A stretch of 64,000 nucleotides of DNA from Pseudalkalibacillus sp. SCS-8 (lineage in GTDB: Bacteria; Bacillota; Bacilli; Bacillales; Fictibacillaceae): the NCBI RefSeq assembly GCF_040126055.1, contig NZ_CP143541.1:3038001-3102000 (forward strand), written 5' to 3'. Below are positions 18,610 through 27,779 of this stretch, piece after piece. Positions within the stretch are counted from its first letter, which is position 1. Each line of letters opens with the position of its first letter. The notes under the pieces were generated by a model that saw only the letters and a program-made list of their open reading frames with translations, was not told the DNA's origin and did not search any database. The translations under genes and the position numbers were made by a program.

Positions 18610-19699
18610 TTATAGAGGCTACTTCTGTATTTAAACAAATGGCATCTCTCTGAGCAATCAAGCACAACTCAGCTGCCTTGAACGTGTGGGATTGCCGCAT
18701 CGCATTTTCTGTGCCGTTCAAACAATCCAGGATCAAATCACCGAAGTAAGGAAAACCGACCTCTCCATTCAATGAAAAATGGTGTTCTCCTTGACCATTG
18801 ACCAAATAGAGATGATCCCCGCTCTTGTCCCTTGCAATATCAATGTATTTTCTCAATTCGATATATCCTTCTGTTCCTAGAATGAATGTACGACCATCTC
18901 CCCATGTCCCCAGACCGTCCGGAGTCAGCCAATCCACCCTGAAATAATGCGTAGCCCCATTATCTGCAATAAGGGTTGCATCGCCGAAATCTTCCAACTC
19001 TGGATAGTTCGGATGCTTATAATTACCGACTTTACTATGAACAACTCTGGCATCCTCTGCCTTTGCAAAATGAAGAAACTGCTCGATCTGGTGACTGCCG
19101 ATATCACAGAGGATCCCACCGTATTGCTCCTTATTGAAGAACCAGTCAGGTCTACTTTCCACATTGATTCTGTGAGGACCTGTCCCCATCACCTGGACAA
19201 CTTGTCCAATCGCCCCCTGGTCAATAAGCTGACCTGCATAGACTGCACTTTCCACATGAAGCCTTTCGCTGTAATAAACGGCCCAAATCAGTCCAGTCTC
19301 CTTCGTCTTCTGTCGTGCAGCTTTAAGCTGGATCATTTTTGTAAAAGGGGTCTTATCCGTAAAGTAGTGCTTCCCATATTCGAGCACTGTCAAACCAAGC
19401 GCACACCTCTCAGAAGGAACAGCAGCCCCCGCAACCAGCTTGATCTCGGGATCTTCTAGAACCTCATCTAAAGATGAAGCCACCTGGACACCCGGATAGG
19501 CTTTACAGAACGCTTCCACCTTTGATGGATACGGGTCATAGACCAATTTCAAGGATGCTCCAGCTTCCGTCAAGCCGTTGCACATGCCATAGATGTGACC
19601 ATGATCAAGACATACCGCAGCAATGGGAAATTCCCCTTCTTGAACCACCCTTTTTCTCTTTCCTTCAGGTGCATAGTTCATGCCATCCATTTTTTGCAT
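18599..19699 (-). CDS. Gfo/Idh/MocA-family oxidoreductase
   Basis: A 366-residue NAD(P)-dependent sugar dehydrogenase-like protein. The N-terminal nucleotide fold is unusual: FPIAAVCLDHGHIYGMCNGL replaces the common GxGxxG. TDKTPFTKM stands at the position of the family EKP motif (Lys retained). The C-terminal domain has GGILCDIGSHQIEQFLHF with the expected DxGxHxxD-like pattern. The start at 19699 follows GAGGAGGG. It is the last gene of the 26-kb glycan locus, 12 bases after the FGE gene. It may oxidise a sugar or act as a Gfo/Idh-type glycosidase; the altered motif makes the cofactor uncertain. Confidence 0.82.
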   Translation of the reverse strand: MQKMDGMNYAPEGKRKRVVQEGEFPIAAVCLDHGHIYGMCNGLTEAGASLKLVYDPYPSKVEAFCKAYPGVQVASSLDEVLEDPEIKLVAGAAVPSERCALGLTVLEYGKHYFTDKTPFTKMIQLKAARQKTKETGLIWAVYYSERLHVESAVYAGQLIDQGAIGQVVQVMGTGPHRINVESRPDWFFNKEQYGGILCDIGSHQIEQFLHFAKAEDARVVHSKVGNYKHPNYPELEDFGDATLIADNGATHYFRVDWLTPDGLGTWGDGRTFILGTEGYIELRKYIDIARDKSGDHLYLVNGQGEHHFSLNGEVGFPYFGDLILDCLNGTENAMRQSHTFKAAELCLIAQRDAICLNTEVASIKKD

Positions 19700-19711
19700 T
19701 CCATTCCCTCC

Positions 19712-20653
19712 TCAGTGAAGATCCGCTGCACACCGAAAACCGATATTTCCAGTTGAGCTGTCTGGTGAATTTGAACTTCGGGCAGCGACACGATAACGAT
19801 TGCAATACGATTTATGACATAAGTAGGAGCCGCCTCTCATCGACTTCACTTGACCTTGTACAGGGCCTTTCGGGTTTCGAGAGTCACTCGTCCTGTGATA
19901 GCTAGGACTGAACCAATCCTCGCACCATTCCCATACATTCCCGCACACATTATAAAGTCCATAGCCGTTCGGAGAATAAGCATCGACAGGAGCTGTTCCT
20001 GCATACCCGTCCCTTACCGTGTTTTCATTGGGGAAACGACCTTGCCAAATGTTGCATTGATGTTTTCCTCCGACAATCAATTCATCGCCCCATGCATAGG
20101 TTCGCTTCTCCAAGCCACCTCGCGCAGCATATTCCCACTCTGCTTCTGTTGGTAGCCGTTTCCCCGCCCAATTGCAATACGCTTGGGCATCATTCCAAGA
20201 AATATGTATGACAGGATGATACATCCTTTTTTCAATGGAAGAGTCCGGCCCTTCCGGCTGCTTCCAGAAGGCCCCCTCAACCGCAAACCACCACGGAATA
20301 TTCGGAACGCTTTGAGGCTTATCCGCCCATGTCTTTTCAGAAATGAATTGATGAAAGACGAACGACCATCCGAACTTCTCTGCCTCTGTAACATATCCGG
20401 TTTCACGGACGAACGCTTGGAACTGTTCATTGGTGACAGCATACTTATCAATATAAAAGTGATCCAACGTTACGGTTCGAGAAGGGCCTTCACCGTCTCT
20501 CGGGAAACCATCTACCCGATCGGTTCCCATGATGAAGTTTCCTCCTTCTAATAGGACCATCCCTTCTGTGGATAGACGTTTCCTTTTTTCGAGAGTCTTT
20601 GTATTCGTTCCGGGATTTTCAGTTCGCCTTTCTGGTGTGCAACAATTCTTCAT
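19712..20653 (-). CDS. Formylglycine-generating enzyme (sulfatase-activating, SUMF1 family)
   Basis: It converts the cysteine of the sulfatase CxPxR motif into C-alpha-formylglycine using oxygen and copper. The 313-residue product has the full FGE fold: GGNFIMGTDR, PVIHISWNDAQAYCNWAGKRLPTEAEWEYAARGG, NVCGNVWEWCEDW and RGGSYLCHKSYCNRYR. The two catalytic cysteines are Cys279 and Cys284, with the five-residue spacing of characterised FGEs, so it should be active. There is no signal peptide, in line with cytoplasmic modification before export or for an intracellular sulfatase. The ATG at 20653 has AGGAGG. The sulfatase at 22870-24336 in the same transcription unit is the obvious client. Confidence 0.93.
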   Translation of the reverse strand: MKNCCTPERRTENPGTNTKTLEKRKRLSTEGMVLLEGGNFIMGTDRVDGFPRDGEGPSRTVTLDHFYIDKYAVTNEQFQAFVRETGYVTEAEKFGWSFVFHQFISEKTWADKPQSVPNIPWWFAVEGAFWKQPEGPDSSIEKRMYHPVIHISWNDAQAYCNWAGKRLPTEAEWEYAARGGLEKRTYAWGDELIVGGKHQCNIWQGRFPNENTVRDGYAGTAPVDAYSPNGYGLYNVCGNVWEWCEDWFSPSYHRTSDSRNPKGPVQGQVKSMRGGSYLCHKSYCNRYRVAARSSNSPDSSTGNIGFRCAADLH

Positions 20654-20654
20654 G

Positions 20655-21449
20655 CTATGCCTCCTTAGATGGGATCTGCAAGGTTGTCAGGACAGGGTAA
20701 TGATCAGAAGGATAACCTCCGTTAACTTCGCTCCGATCAATTTCTGTGGATAAGATATGTACATCGGGAGTCGTGAAAATATAATCGATCGGCTTCCCTT
20801 TAAAACCGCCTTCAAAGCTGTGAAAGGTTTTTCCAGGTGTTATCTGTGAGAACGCATCTTGTAAGGTTAATGTGTCTGATACGTATTCATCGATATACCG
20901 GATGGCCTTTTGATCGGGTTCTGCGTTGAAATCCCCAGTGAGTATGACAGGTACACCCTCCTTCGCATGTAGCTGCTGGATTTTTTCAAGAATTAACTGA
21001 ATGCCTTTCTCACGTGCCTGTTGACTGACATGATCCAAGTGGGTATTGAAATGGAGGAAGGACTCTTGTCGGTGAATTTTGGATTGGAAGTAAGCCCACG
21101 TACAGATTCTTGGAAAATCACTGTCCCAGCTGATGCTTCCTGGAACGTCAGGCTGTTCGGATAACCAAAATTGGCCAGAATTAAGAACCTCCAGTTCTTC
21201 TCCTCGATAAAAAATCGCACAAAACTCATCCTCCAATCCGCCTCGACGTCCCTCACCAAGCCATTGATAATCTGGTAGAAGATGAGAGATGTCCTTTAAC
21301 ATCGGAAGTGTTCCTTCCTGCGTGCCGATAATCAAAGGACGATGCTTGCCTAACATATGCTTAACCTTATCTTTCCTGTGTGCCCAAGCATTCTTCCCGT
21401 CCTGAGGAAGATCGACTCTCAAATTGAATGTCATCGCTTTTAGTTCCAT
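20655..21449 (-). CDS. Endonuclease/exonuclease/phosphatase-fold hydrolase
   Basis: A 264-residue EEP-superfamily metal hydrolase. The metal and catalytic residues are visible: MTFNLRVD (Asn), GTQEG (Glu), HFNTHLDH (His), LTGDFNAEP (Asp, Asn), KPIDYIF (Asp) and PSDHYPV (Asp, His). There is no signal peptide. The start at the ATG 21449 follows AAGGAGGTG; the GTG at 21473 lies just before that RBS. It ends one base before the FGE start, so the two are likely co-translated. Family members hydrolyse phosphodiesters or phosphomonoesters. Its role in a glycan locus is not known; acting on a sugar phosphate is a guess. Confidence 0.85.
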   Translation of the reverse strand: MELKAMTFNLRVDLPQDGKNAWAHRKDKVKHMLGKHRPLIIGTQEGTLPMLKDISHLLPDYQWLGEGRRGGLEDEFCAIFYRGEELEVLNSGQFWLSEQPDVPGSISWDSDFPRICTWAYFQSKIHRQESFLHFNTHLDHVSQQAREKGIQLILEKIQQLHAKEGVPVILTGDFNAEPDQKAIRYIDEYVSDTLTLQDAFSQITPGKTFHSFEGGFKGKPIDYIFTTPDVHILSTEIDRSEVNGGYPSDHYPVLTTLQIPSKEA

Positions 21450-21570
21450 GCTCTCAAACACCTCCTTTTTCACGTCATTTCAGAGAAAAATACGCCTTAA
21501 ATCTATGACGGAGCGAATAGGAACAAGGACCAACCAATTAAATAGTTGATCCTCGTTTTTTTCAGTCTTA

Positions 21571-22854
21571 TCAAGTTCTGGTTGATTCAGTTGCTTCTAC
21601 AAGTCGTTCCGTGAAGAAGGACATGCCGCGTTTAAAGGCTGTCAGTCCATAAAGCATGGAGCTCCAATCAATCAACGTAATCTTCGTCGGATACCAGCGA
21701 TCCTTCTGCTCAAGATGCCACCAGGAATAACGGTGCAAACCATAGACATATGAAGCTTTGAACTTACTTTCATCTTCTTTATCGGTAGGATTCGTGTATT
21801 CATCATATGGAATATGCAAACGATAAAGCGCATAAAGATCATGGATGCCTGCTGGATACACAGGGAGAAATCCTGCTACGATATAGGCCGAAGCAATGTC
21901 ACCAGGTGAGTTGTTCACCTTGTCAGCATGATAACCACCATGTAAACCATCATTCGGTCCAGCGCCATATCCCCATACATAGGAAGGGACATCCTCATGT
22001 TCCTTCCATTTCAGCCGATCGGCCTGGCAGGCATTCATGTAGTGCTCGCGAAATACAGAACTCTTCGCATATTCCGGTACAAGATAGTAAGGAAATTGGT
22101 GAACAAATGAAGATAAGAAAGCATTGTTCTCATTATCCGTCAACACGTCAATATCTCGGTAGCGTGCCTTTGGAAATTCGTCCAGCTTCGACTCAGCAAA
22201 ATTTCCATACCATAATGCTTGGATGTCTTCATTGTCAGGCTGACCTAATAAAGCAAGATGAGCGACGAGTGCATATTCATTGAAGGATGCCAACGACGCT
22301 GTTCCTCTGCCATCCTTTACGATCATATTGATGACACCTTTGTCTTTATCGGAAATGACCACTTTCCAGTCGATTTGATTCAAGAGTCTCTGTGCCATTT
22401 CCTTGATTTCTGGATCGTTCTTGAAGTGTTCACCCGCAAAAAGGGCACCGGCAACCAATAAGGACGTATCAATGGTTGAGATTTCTGAATTCAAATTTTC
22501 TCCCGTTTCCATATCGACGAAATGAGCAAAAAAGCCCGTTTCCGCATCTCGTGTCGGTTGACACCCCTCTACTTCTCCTAAAACACATTTCAAGGTCGTT
22601 ACGGCTTTTTCGGATGCATTGTCATCCCAGCCCTCCATGTCCGCAACAGTTAGTCCAATAAGACCTACACCAGTCGCGGCAATGGAACACATTTGATCCG
22701 GATTCTCGCCAAAGGTCATGTATGCATCTGCATACAGTCCCGTCCTCGGGTGACGAGACGCATCGAGCAGACGATAGGAATCATGATATTGCCGGTCGAA
22801 AAATGCTCTTACAGGCTCAGGTAGATTCATATAGAAATCCGTTACTTGTGTCAT
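21571..22854 (-). CDS. Glycoamylase-like (alpha/alpha)6-barrel protein, putative glycoside hydrolase
   Basis: The 427-residue product has the signature order of glycoamylase-like proteins (PF10091/GH144-related): YRLLDASRHPRTGLYADAY near the N-terminus, SIAATGVGLIGLTVADMEGW, FFAHFVDMETG, SEISTIDTSLLVAGALFAGEHF, and later FVHQFPYYL and GYGAGPNDGLHGGY. There is no signal peptide. Characterised relatives cleave beta-1,2-glucan or act as exo-glycosidases, but this one lacks full motif identity to any family I can name, so its specificity is open. It lies 15 bases after the sulfatase and is followed by 121 bases with only a weak hairpin. Confidence 0.65.
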   Translation of the reverse strand: MTQVTDFYMNLPEPVRAFFDRQYHDSYRLLDASRHPRTGLYADAYMTFGENPDQMCSIAATGVGLIGLTVADMEGWDDNASEKAVTTLKCVLGEVEGCQPTRDAETGFFAHFVDMETGENLNSEISTIDTSLLVAGALFAGEHFKNDPEIKEMAQRLLNQIDWKVVISDKDKGVINMIVKDGRGTASLASFNEYALVAHLALLGQPDNEDIQALWYGNFAESKLDEFPKARYRDIDVLTDNENNAFLSSFVHQFPYYLVPEYAKSSVFREHYMNACQADRLKWKEHEDVPSYVWGYGAGPNDGLHGGYHADKVNNSPGDIASAYIVAGFLPVYPAGIHDLYALYRLHIPYDEYTNPTDKEDESKFKASYVYGLHRYSWWHLEQKDRWYPTKITLIDWSSMLYGLTAFKRGMSFFTERLVEATESTRT

Positions 22855-22869
22855 ACGTAGTACCCCTTT

Positions 22870-24336
22870 CTAAACCGTTTCATAGATTCGCTTGAATTTA
22901 TCATGGCGGCGTTCCAGTCGTTCTGCAGCCTCATATCGCCCTTCCTCTTTCAAGCGGCCGACATGCTGGTCCAGCTCTCCTTTTGTATGATAAGGACCAC
23001 CCTCGTGGATGACATTCCACATCGGATCGACAGGAGAATCAGAGGATGCCATTTGCTCAGCAACCCATTCATCCAGCAGGATCATGCCTCGACCGACAAT
23101 TTCAGGATGCGAGTCTACGAGATTCGTTGTTTCATGTGGGTCGTTCTCAATATCAAACAACATCAAATCAGGGAAATCCTTCATTCCATCATGATAGGTT
23201 CGAATCAGCATCCAGTTATCAAATCGAACGGCACGCTGACAGCTCCATGCTGCTTGACTGACCACAAGATAAGGTCTTCCTGATGAGCGTCCTTCCGTCA
23301 ACGCAGGAAGGAAGCTGATGCCATCCCATTTCTCTCGCTGAGCAGCACCTGCCATTTCAACTAACGTAGGCCCTAGATCCACTTGATAATGGAAGTCTGT
23401 ATCGATGTGTCCCTGACGGATTTCAGGTCCTGCCATGATCAGCGGGATACGACTTGTGATATGGTCCGCTGTCTGATGATCGCCGTAAATGTTCAGTTCA
23501 CCTTGATTTTCGCCATGATCTGCTGAAATGATGATGATCGTATCTTCTAACAGCCCTTCTTCCTCCAAGGCATTGACGATCATACCGACATGGTCATCCA
23601 CATAACGGATCGCTGTATCGTACCCATCGATCCAGCGTTTAAAATCTTCACGTGAGTGGATCTCAGACGGTAAATCCGGCCACTGGTTCCCCGCCGGAAC
23701 ATTTCGAGCACTCATCGGTCCGTAGCTTTCTTGGTGCTCGGCGATGATCTCGTCCGTCAACCACTCCGGAGCAGGATCGTTTTTGAATGGATTTCCATAG
23801 GATACCGGTGTCCTGTATGGCGTATGAGGATCCCAGAAGTTCAGATATAGCATCCAATCTTCCTTTTCAGTCCCTCTTCCTTTAATCCATCGTAAGGCTT
23901 CCTCCGCTACATCCCCCGCTGTTTCACCTGCTTGTTTATTCGTATCATGGACCTCAAGAAAGCCTTCCAGCACACTCCAGTTCGCATGTCGCCCAGGGAA
24001 GGGACTGATCATTGTTGTGTGATGTCCTTTAAAACGCATAACATCTACCCACGCCTGATAAGGTGAGCTGTGGTAATTGAACGGTCGCTCTGCTCCGATC
24101 GGACGGTTGTCCGCATCTGTTCCTCCATGATTGACAACACCTGTGTGGATGCCGAATCTGGATTTAAACATCGCATTTCTAGAGGGGGCACAAGGAGCAT
24201 CTGACGCATAATAATTCGTGAAGCTTGTCCCTCTCTCTGCAATCCTGTCAATATTAGGAGATGTTTCACGGTGGTACCCGTAGCAGCCTAAATGATCGGG
24301 ACGAAGAGAATCGATATCAATGTAAAGTACACGCAT
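22870..24336 (-). CDS. Type I sulfatase (formylglycine-dependent)
   Basis: It hydrolyses sulfate esters, here probably on an imported saccharide since no signal peptide is seen. The 488-residue product begins with the metal-binding VLYIDIDSLRPDHLGCYGY and has the activating signature CAPSR (C-x-P-x-R, Cys49), followed by SRFGIHTG. The second conserved segment IIISADHGENQG supplies the metal-ligand Asp and His. The second half has the usual FDIENDPHETTNL motif near the C-terminus. The ATG at 24336 is 7 bases from AGGAAG; a TTG two codons earlier is the alternative. Adjacent genes are GH35 (25 bases upstream) and the glycoamylase-like gene. The sugar and sulfated position cannot be read from sequence. 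Confidence 0.92.
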   Translation of the reverse strand: MRVLYIDIDSLRPDHLGCYGYHRETSPNIDRIAERGTSFTNYYASDAPCAPSRNAMFKSRFGIHTGVVNHGGTDADNRPIGAERPFNYHSSPYQAWVDVMRFKGHHTTMISPFPGRHANWSVLEGFLEVHDTNKQAGETAGDVAEEALRWIKGRGTEKEDWMLYLNFWDPHTPYRTPVSYGNPFKNDPAPEWLTDEIIAEHQESYGPMSARNVPAGNQWPDLPSEIHSREDFKRWIDGYDTAIRYVDDHVGMIVNALEEEGLLEDTIIIISADHGENQGELNIYGDHQTADHITSRIPLIMAGPEIRQGHIDTDFHYQVDLGPTLVEMAGAAQREKWDGISFLPALTEGRSSGRPYLVVSQAAWSCQRAVRFDNWMLIRTYHDGMKDFPDLMLFDIENDPHETTNLVDSHPEIVGRGMILLDEWVAEQMASSDSPVDPMWNVIHEGGPYHTKGELDQHVGRLKEEGRYEAAERLERRHDKFKRIYETV

Positions 24337-24361
24337 AATCAATCTTCCTTTCTAGTTTTCT

Positions 24362-26836
24362 TTAATTGCCTTGGACGACTTGTGTATGGTGGTCAGTCTG
24401 AGTGATTTTACTGGTTGGTTGGAATCGTATCGTTAATTGGTCATCAACCTTTGCATGCTTCTTGGAGTGGATAACGATCTTCTCATCCTCTCTTTTCACC
24501 TCATACTCATCACTTGGAAGTAAGGATCGATCTGTCTTCAAGACGATGATATCTTTACTTTGAGTAAGTCTGAAATCCAGCTGGTCAGGCGTAACAGCTT
24601 CAACTTCAGCAGTCGATTGTACAATTGTTACATCTCCCAACGTCATCTCAACAGGAAGCATGACTCCTTCCTTACTATGCAATTCCAGCTTACGACCACC
24701 GAATAAAGGACGGCCATTTTCATAGATTGTCATCTGCTTATCAAATCCATCGAGATTCAAAAGATGGATGAAACGCTCGTTTTCGTTATTTTTCGTAGAT
24801 GTCATAAAGATCCCATGCTGCTCACAATCATGATAGAGGGACGGTCGTGCTCCCAACTCTTCCAAAATCCCTTTGAAGAAAGAGATGGCTGTTGTATAAA
24901 CCGTCGAAATGACTGTTGCCTTCCCCTTGCCTACTTCCGTCGTAAAACCACAAACTTCATCGGTTCCATAAACACAGAAAAGGGGTTCCACTTCGGTACC
25001 ACACTCAAACACTTGTGCCACATGTGTCCTGATTTCTGGACGTGCTGCTGCTTTTCCAACACCATAAACCGATAACGCATAATGCTGTTTCGCTCTTCGT
25101 GTACCGATCGGCTTGACGTTGAGTGCATCCGCCAAAGTCGTACAAGGACTCGCTTCCATATCATATTGAGGAACTTGACCGTAAAGAAGGATGCTGCCAC
25201 CCTCGAACAAATAATCAGCCAGCTTTCGTTGTACCTGCTTGTCCATATAGAGAGCGGATGCTAGGACAAGGACTGGCGTTGATTGTGGATCGATCGGTTT
25301 ATTCTGAATATCGACTGAACCAAAACGGTAATTGGCAAGGAGCATCGCTTTCACTAACGTGTCCCAGGCTGCAGGAGCCCGGTTCGCCTCAATATTCTGA
25401 TACATCTCTTTCATCTTATCGCTTGAAGGATACCGCGATTCAGTCATGAAGTAATCCGGAATAAACGCAAAGGCGAGATCATCCTTCTCTTCCTCCATGG
25501 TTGCCAGCTTGTCCGACACAGCCATCACTGTACGTGTTGCACGTGCCATCCGGTGGAAGGTATAATTCCGTTCGCCTTCAGGACTGATAGGTGCCGCAAA
25601 GCCGTGACGTTCCCCAGTATGAGCGATCCGATCATTTCCATCGTTGTATGTTTCATCGAGGCGATAGTTCCGCCCACCAGAGAAAAGATAATAATTGATC
25701 ATCCTGTTCCCTTGTGCGATACACATGCGCATTTTAAAATCGGCAGCCGACGGATCATACCGTTCACCAATATTCTCGCCGAAGTTCCCATCTCCACAGT
25801 TGAACTCGATCGACGTCAAGGGTTGGTCAGGATGGTGGACGGCATCCATGAATCCATTGATCACATACAAATCTTGAAAGTTTCCAATCGTCATATCAGG
25901 AAAATAAATGTCCGATCCTGAAATGTACTCTGGTGACTGGGTGTAGCTTTCATAAAGCTGGCTTATGCCGATCGGATACTTAAGGGCACGACCTCCATCA
26001 GTTCCGTGGATGTTCACAACGAATGGAATGTCCTTCACTCCGAATTCCTCTGCATAGGACCTTAAAGTTTCCACATAACGGGCAAAACGGTTCCGCATGT
26101 AATGCCCTAAATCCAGATGCAGATAAGGTGAGTAAGACTCAGAAGGTGACTGGATCGCTTTCTTCCTCGTCTGTTCCTCATCCAGATTGAAAGGATAACG
26201 CTCACCCAGCTCCTCAGGCGTATACCGATTTTTCAGCCAAGACGCGAAATCCTCTAGAACCGTGTCTGTTAAGTCAGGACTGTTGCTGACCCATGACAGC
26301 ATTCCGATTTCATTATCAAGCTGTAAGCCGATGATGTTCCCACCGTTCACGTAAGTCCTTGGAGCTACAATCTTCATGACAGCTTCATACCACTCGCGCG
26401 TCTCTTTTAAGAAGCCTGGGGCCATATAATCCAGCGTTTTTGTCGTAATTGGATTCCCATCCCAAGTAACTGGAACGATTTCAGGATGCTTTTCCATCAC
26501 CCAATGCGGAATCCCTTCGTTCTTCATTTCAGCCATGATGAACGGACCAGGTCGTACGAAGAAATAAAGATCATTCTCTTCACATAGATCAATAAAACCC
26601 TCTAAATCAAGCTCTGGACGGGATTTACCTTTCAAGTCGATCTCGCCATCCCGAGGTTCATGGCAAATCCAAGGAACATACGAAGCTACGGCATTGCAGC
26701 CAGCTTCCTTCAACTTATCAAGACGATCCTGCCATTCATGCCGTTCCAATCGGTAATAATGGATTTCGCCGCACATGATGATTTGAGGTTTGCCATCAAT
26801 GAGAATTTGTTTGTTTTTAATTTCAATCACGTACAT
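24362..26836 (-). CDS. GH35 beta-galactosidase-family enzyme (copy 1)
   Basis: An 824-residue intracellular GH35 enzyme. The N-terminal TIM barrel has GEIHYYRLERHEWQDRL, YVPWICHEPRDGE and VRPGPFIMAEM. The acid/base is Glu176 in QLDNEIGML and the nucleophile Glu344 in SIEFNCGDG. A Rossmann-like and two beta-domains follow in the last 350 residues. GH35 enzymes are mostly exo-beta-galactosidases; some are exo-beta-glucosaminidases. It is about 31% of a second GH35 pair in the locus (27780-30152), with which it shares order and motifs but not close identity, so the two probably cleave different links. The RBS is GGGAGGT. Confidence 0.9.
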   Translation of the reverse strand: MYVIEIKNKQILIDGKPQIIMCGEIHYYRLERHEWQDRLDKLKEAGCNAVASYVPWICHEPRDGEIDLKGKSRPELDLEGFIDLCEENDLYFFVRPGPFIMAEMKNEGIPHWVMEKHPEIVPVTWDGNPITTKTLDYMAPGFLKETREWYEAVMKIVAPRTYVNGGNIIGLQLDNEIGMLSWVSNSPDLTDTVLEDFASWLKNRYTPEELGERYPFNLDEEQTRKKAIQSPSESYSPYLHLDLGHYMRNRFARYVETLRSYAEEFGVKDIPFVVNIHGTDGGRALKYPIGISQLYESYTQSPEYISGSDIYFPDMTIGNFQDLYVINGFMDAVHHPDQPLTSIEFNCGDGNFGENIGERYDPSAADFKMRMCIAQGNRMINYYLFSGGRNYRLDETYNDGNDRIAHTGERHGFAAPISPEGERNYTFHRMARATRTVMAVSDKLATMEEEKDDLAFAFIPDYFMTESRYPSSDKMKEMYQNIEANRAPAAWDTLVKAMLLANYRFGSVDIQNKPIDPQSTPVLVLASALYMDKQVQRKLADYLFEGGSILLYGQVPQYDMEASPCTTLADALNVKPIGTRRAKQHYALSVYGVGKAAARPEIRTHVAQVFECGTEVEPLFCVYGTDEVCGFTTEVGKGKATVISTVYTTAISFFKGILEELGARPSLYHDCEQHGIFMTSTKNNENERFIHLLNLDGFDKQMTIYENGRPLFGGRKLELHSKEGVMLPVEMTLGDVTIVQSTAEVEAVTPDQLDFRLTQSKDIIVLKTDRSLLPSDEYEVKREDEKIVIHSKKHAKVDDQLTIRFQPTSKITQTDHHTQVVQGN

Positions 26837-26870
26837 ACCTCCCTTTCTAAATTCTTCTTAGATTTTCGTC

Positions 26871-27509
26871 TTACTCGTTCTTCACCGCATCCTGTTGTCG
26901 TTCGTCGATTTTCCTGAACATCGGTTGTGATATCCATGTGACATATAACGCAATCAAGCTCCCACCAAAGAAAGGAATTAACGTCGGCATCAGATACATC
27001 ACCAGACTGATGGCCCCTACACCCAGAATTGCAGCAAAGCTTTTGAACGGATGAAGCATCGCAATGAAAATCGTATTTCGGAACAACTGCACAAGCGTCA
27101 ATTTATAATGGACGAAAACTGGGAAGATCATAACTGCCATCAGGACATAAACGAACAAGAGCATGATTGTAAATGACTTTAAAAGAAAGAATATCGTTGA
27201 TGAGGACGACGTAAAGTACAGGTAATCGACATATAAAACAATACCGATTAAGGTCAATACCCATCCGAATGCATTTGCTCTTTTGAAATCTTCCTTAAAG
27301 GTTTGCCAAAAGAGACGGTGCACGGAAAAGTCGGCATTACCTCTGACCCACCTTCTGATCAGTGCATACATGGCGGAAGTCGCAGGAAAGAATCCTGCAA
27401 TCAACAAGCCAAGCAATGAACAGCCGATCCACAGCACATTGACATAAGCGAGCCTTGTTATCCAATCAAATAGTACAAATAACTTTCCTTTAAACCCTTT
27501 CACTTCCAT
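26871..27509 (-). CDS. yesL: YesL-family membrane protein (DUF624)
   Basis: The 212-residue product has about five predicted membrane helices and the DUF624 hallmark WIGCSLLGLLIAGFFPATSAMYALIRRWVRG. YesL-like proteins accompany CUT1 sugar importers and glycan-degrading genes in Bacillaceae and Paenibacillaceae; their function is not established. It lies between the two GH35 genes, 34 bases before copy 1. Its upstream region is occupied by repeat copy 2 and has only a weak RBS. Confidence 0.85.
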   Translation of the reverse strand: MEVKGFKGKLFVLFDWITRLAYVNVLWIGCSLLGLLIAGFFPATSAMYALIRRWVRGNADFSVHRLFWQTFKEDFKRANAFGWVLTLIGIVLYVDYLYFTSSSSTIFFLLKSFTIMLLFVYVLMAVMIFPVFVHYKLTLVQLFRNTIFIAMLHPFKSFAAILGVGAISLVMYLMPTLIPFFGGSLIALYVTWISQPMFRKIDERQQDAVKNE

Positions 27510-27571
27510 ACCATCATCAACCCAATTCTAGTTTGTTTATCTATGTTTTATTGCTAATTTTTTATTTCTTT

Positions 27572-27740
27572 GAAATTCACTCGCTTTCCGCGGGCGATCC
27601 GCAAGCCTCCTCCCTTGTACAGGATGTACTGACTTCGACGTCCACCATAGGACGTGGTGGCTTTTAGTCGAAGATCCTTTAAAAAATACATTGCGGGGTC
27701 TCGCCTGGCTCGCTTTTCCCGCAGGAGTCTCGTGAATTTC
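27572..27740. repeat. Dispersed hairpin-forming repeat, copy 2, inside the glycan locus
   Basis: The ends are perfect 9-bp inverted repeats, GAAATTCAC (27572-27580) and GTGAATTTC (27732-27740), continuing into CGCTTTCCGCGGG and CCCGCAGGAGTC. The middle has CCACCATAGGACGTGGTGG and the TTCGAC/GTCGAA arms seen in copy 1. It fills most of the 270-base gap between the second GH35 gene and yesL. Confidence 0.8.
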
Positions 27741-27779
27741 ATTTACATAAAAAATCACAATACAGAGTCTAACCTTTGA

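Noticed and set aside
21520..21562. Hairpin followed by T run between the EEP and glycoamylase-like genes
   Set aside because: The T run is on the plus strand while both genes are on the minus strand, and the stem is mismatched, so it is not a convincing terminator.
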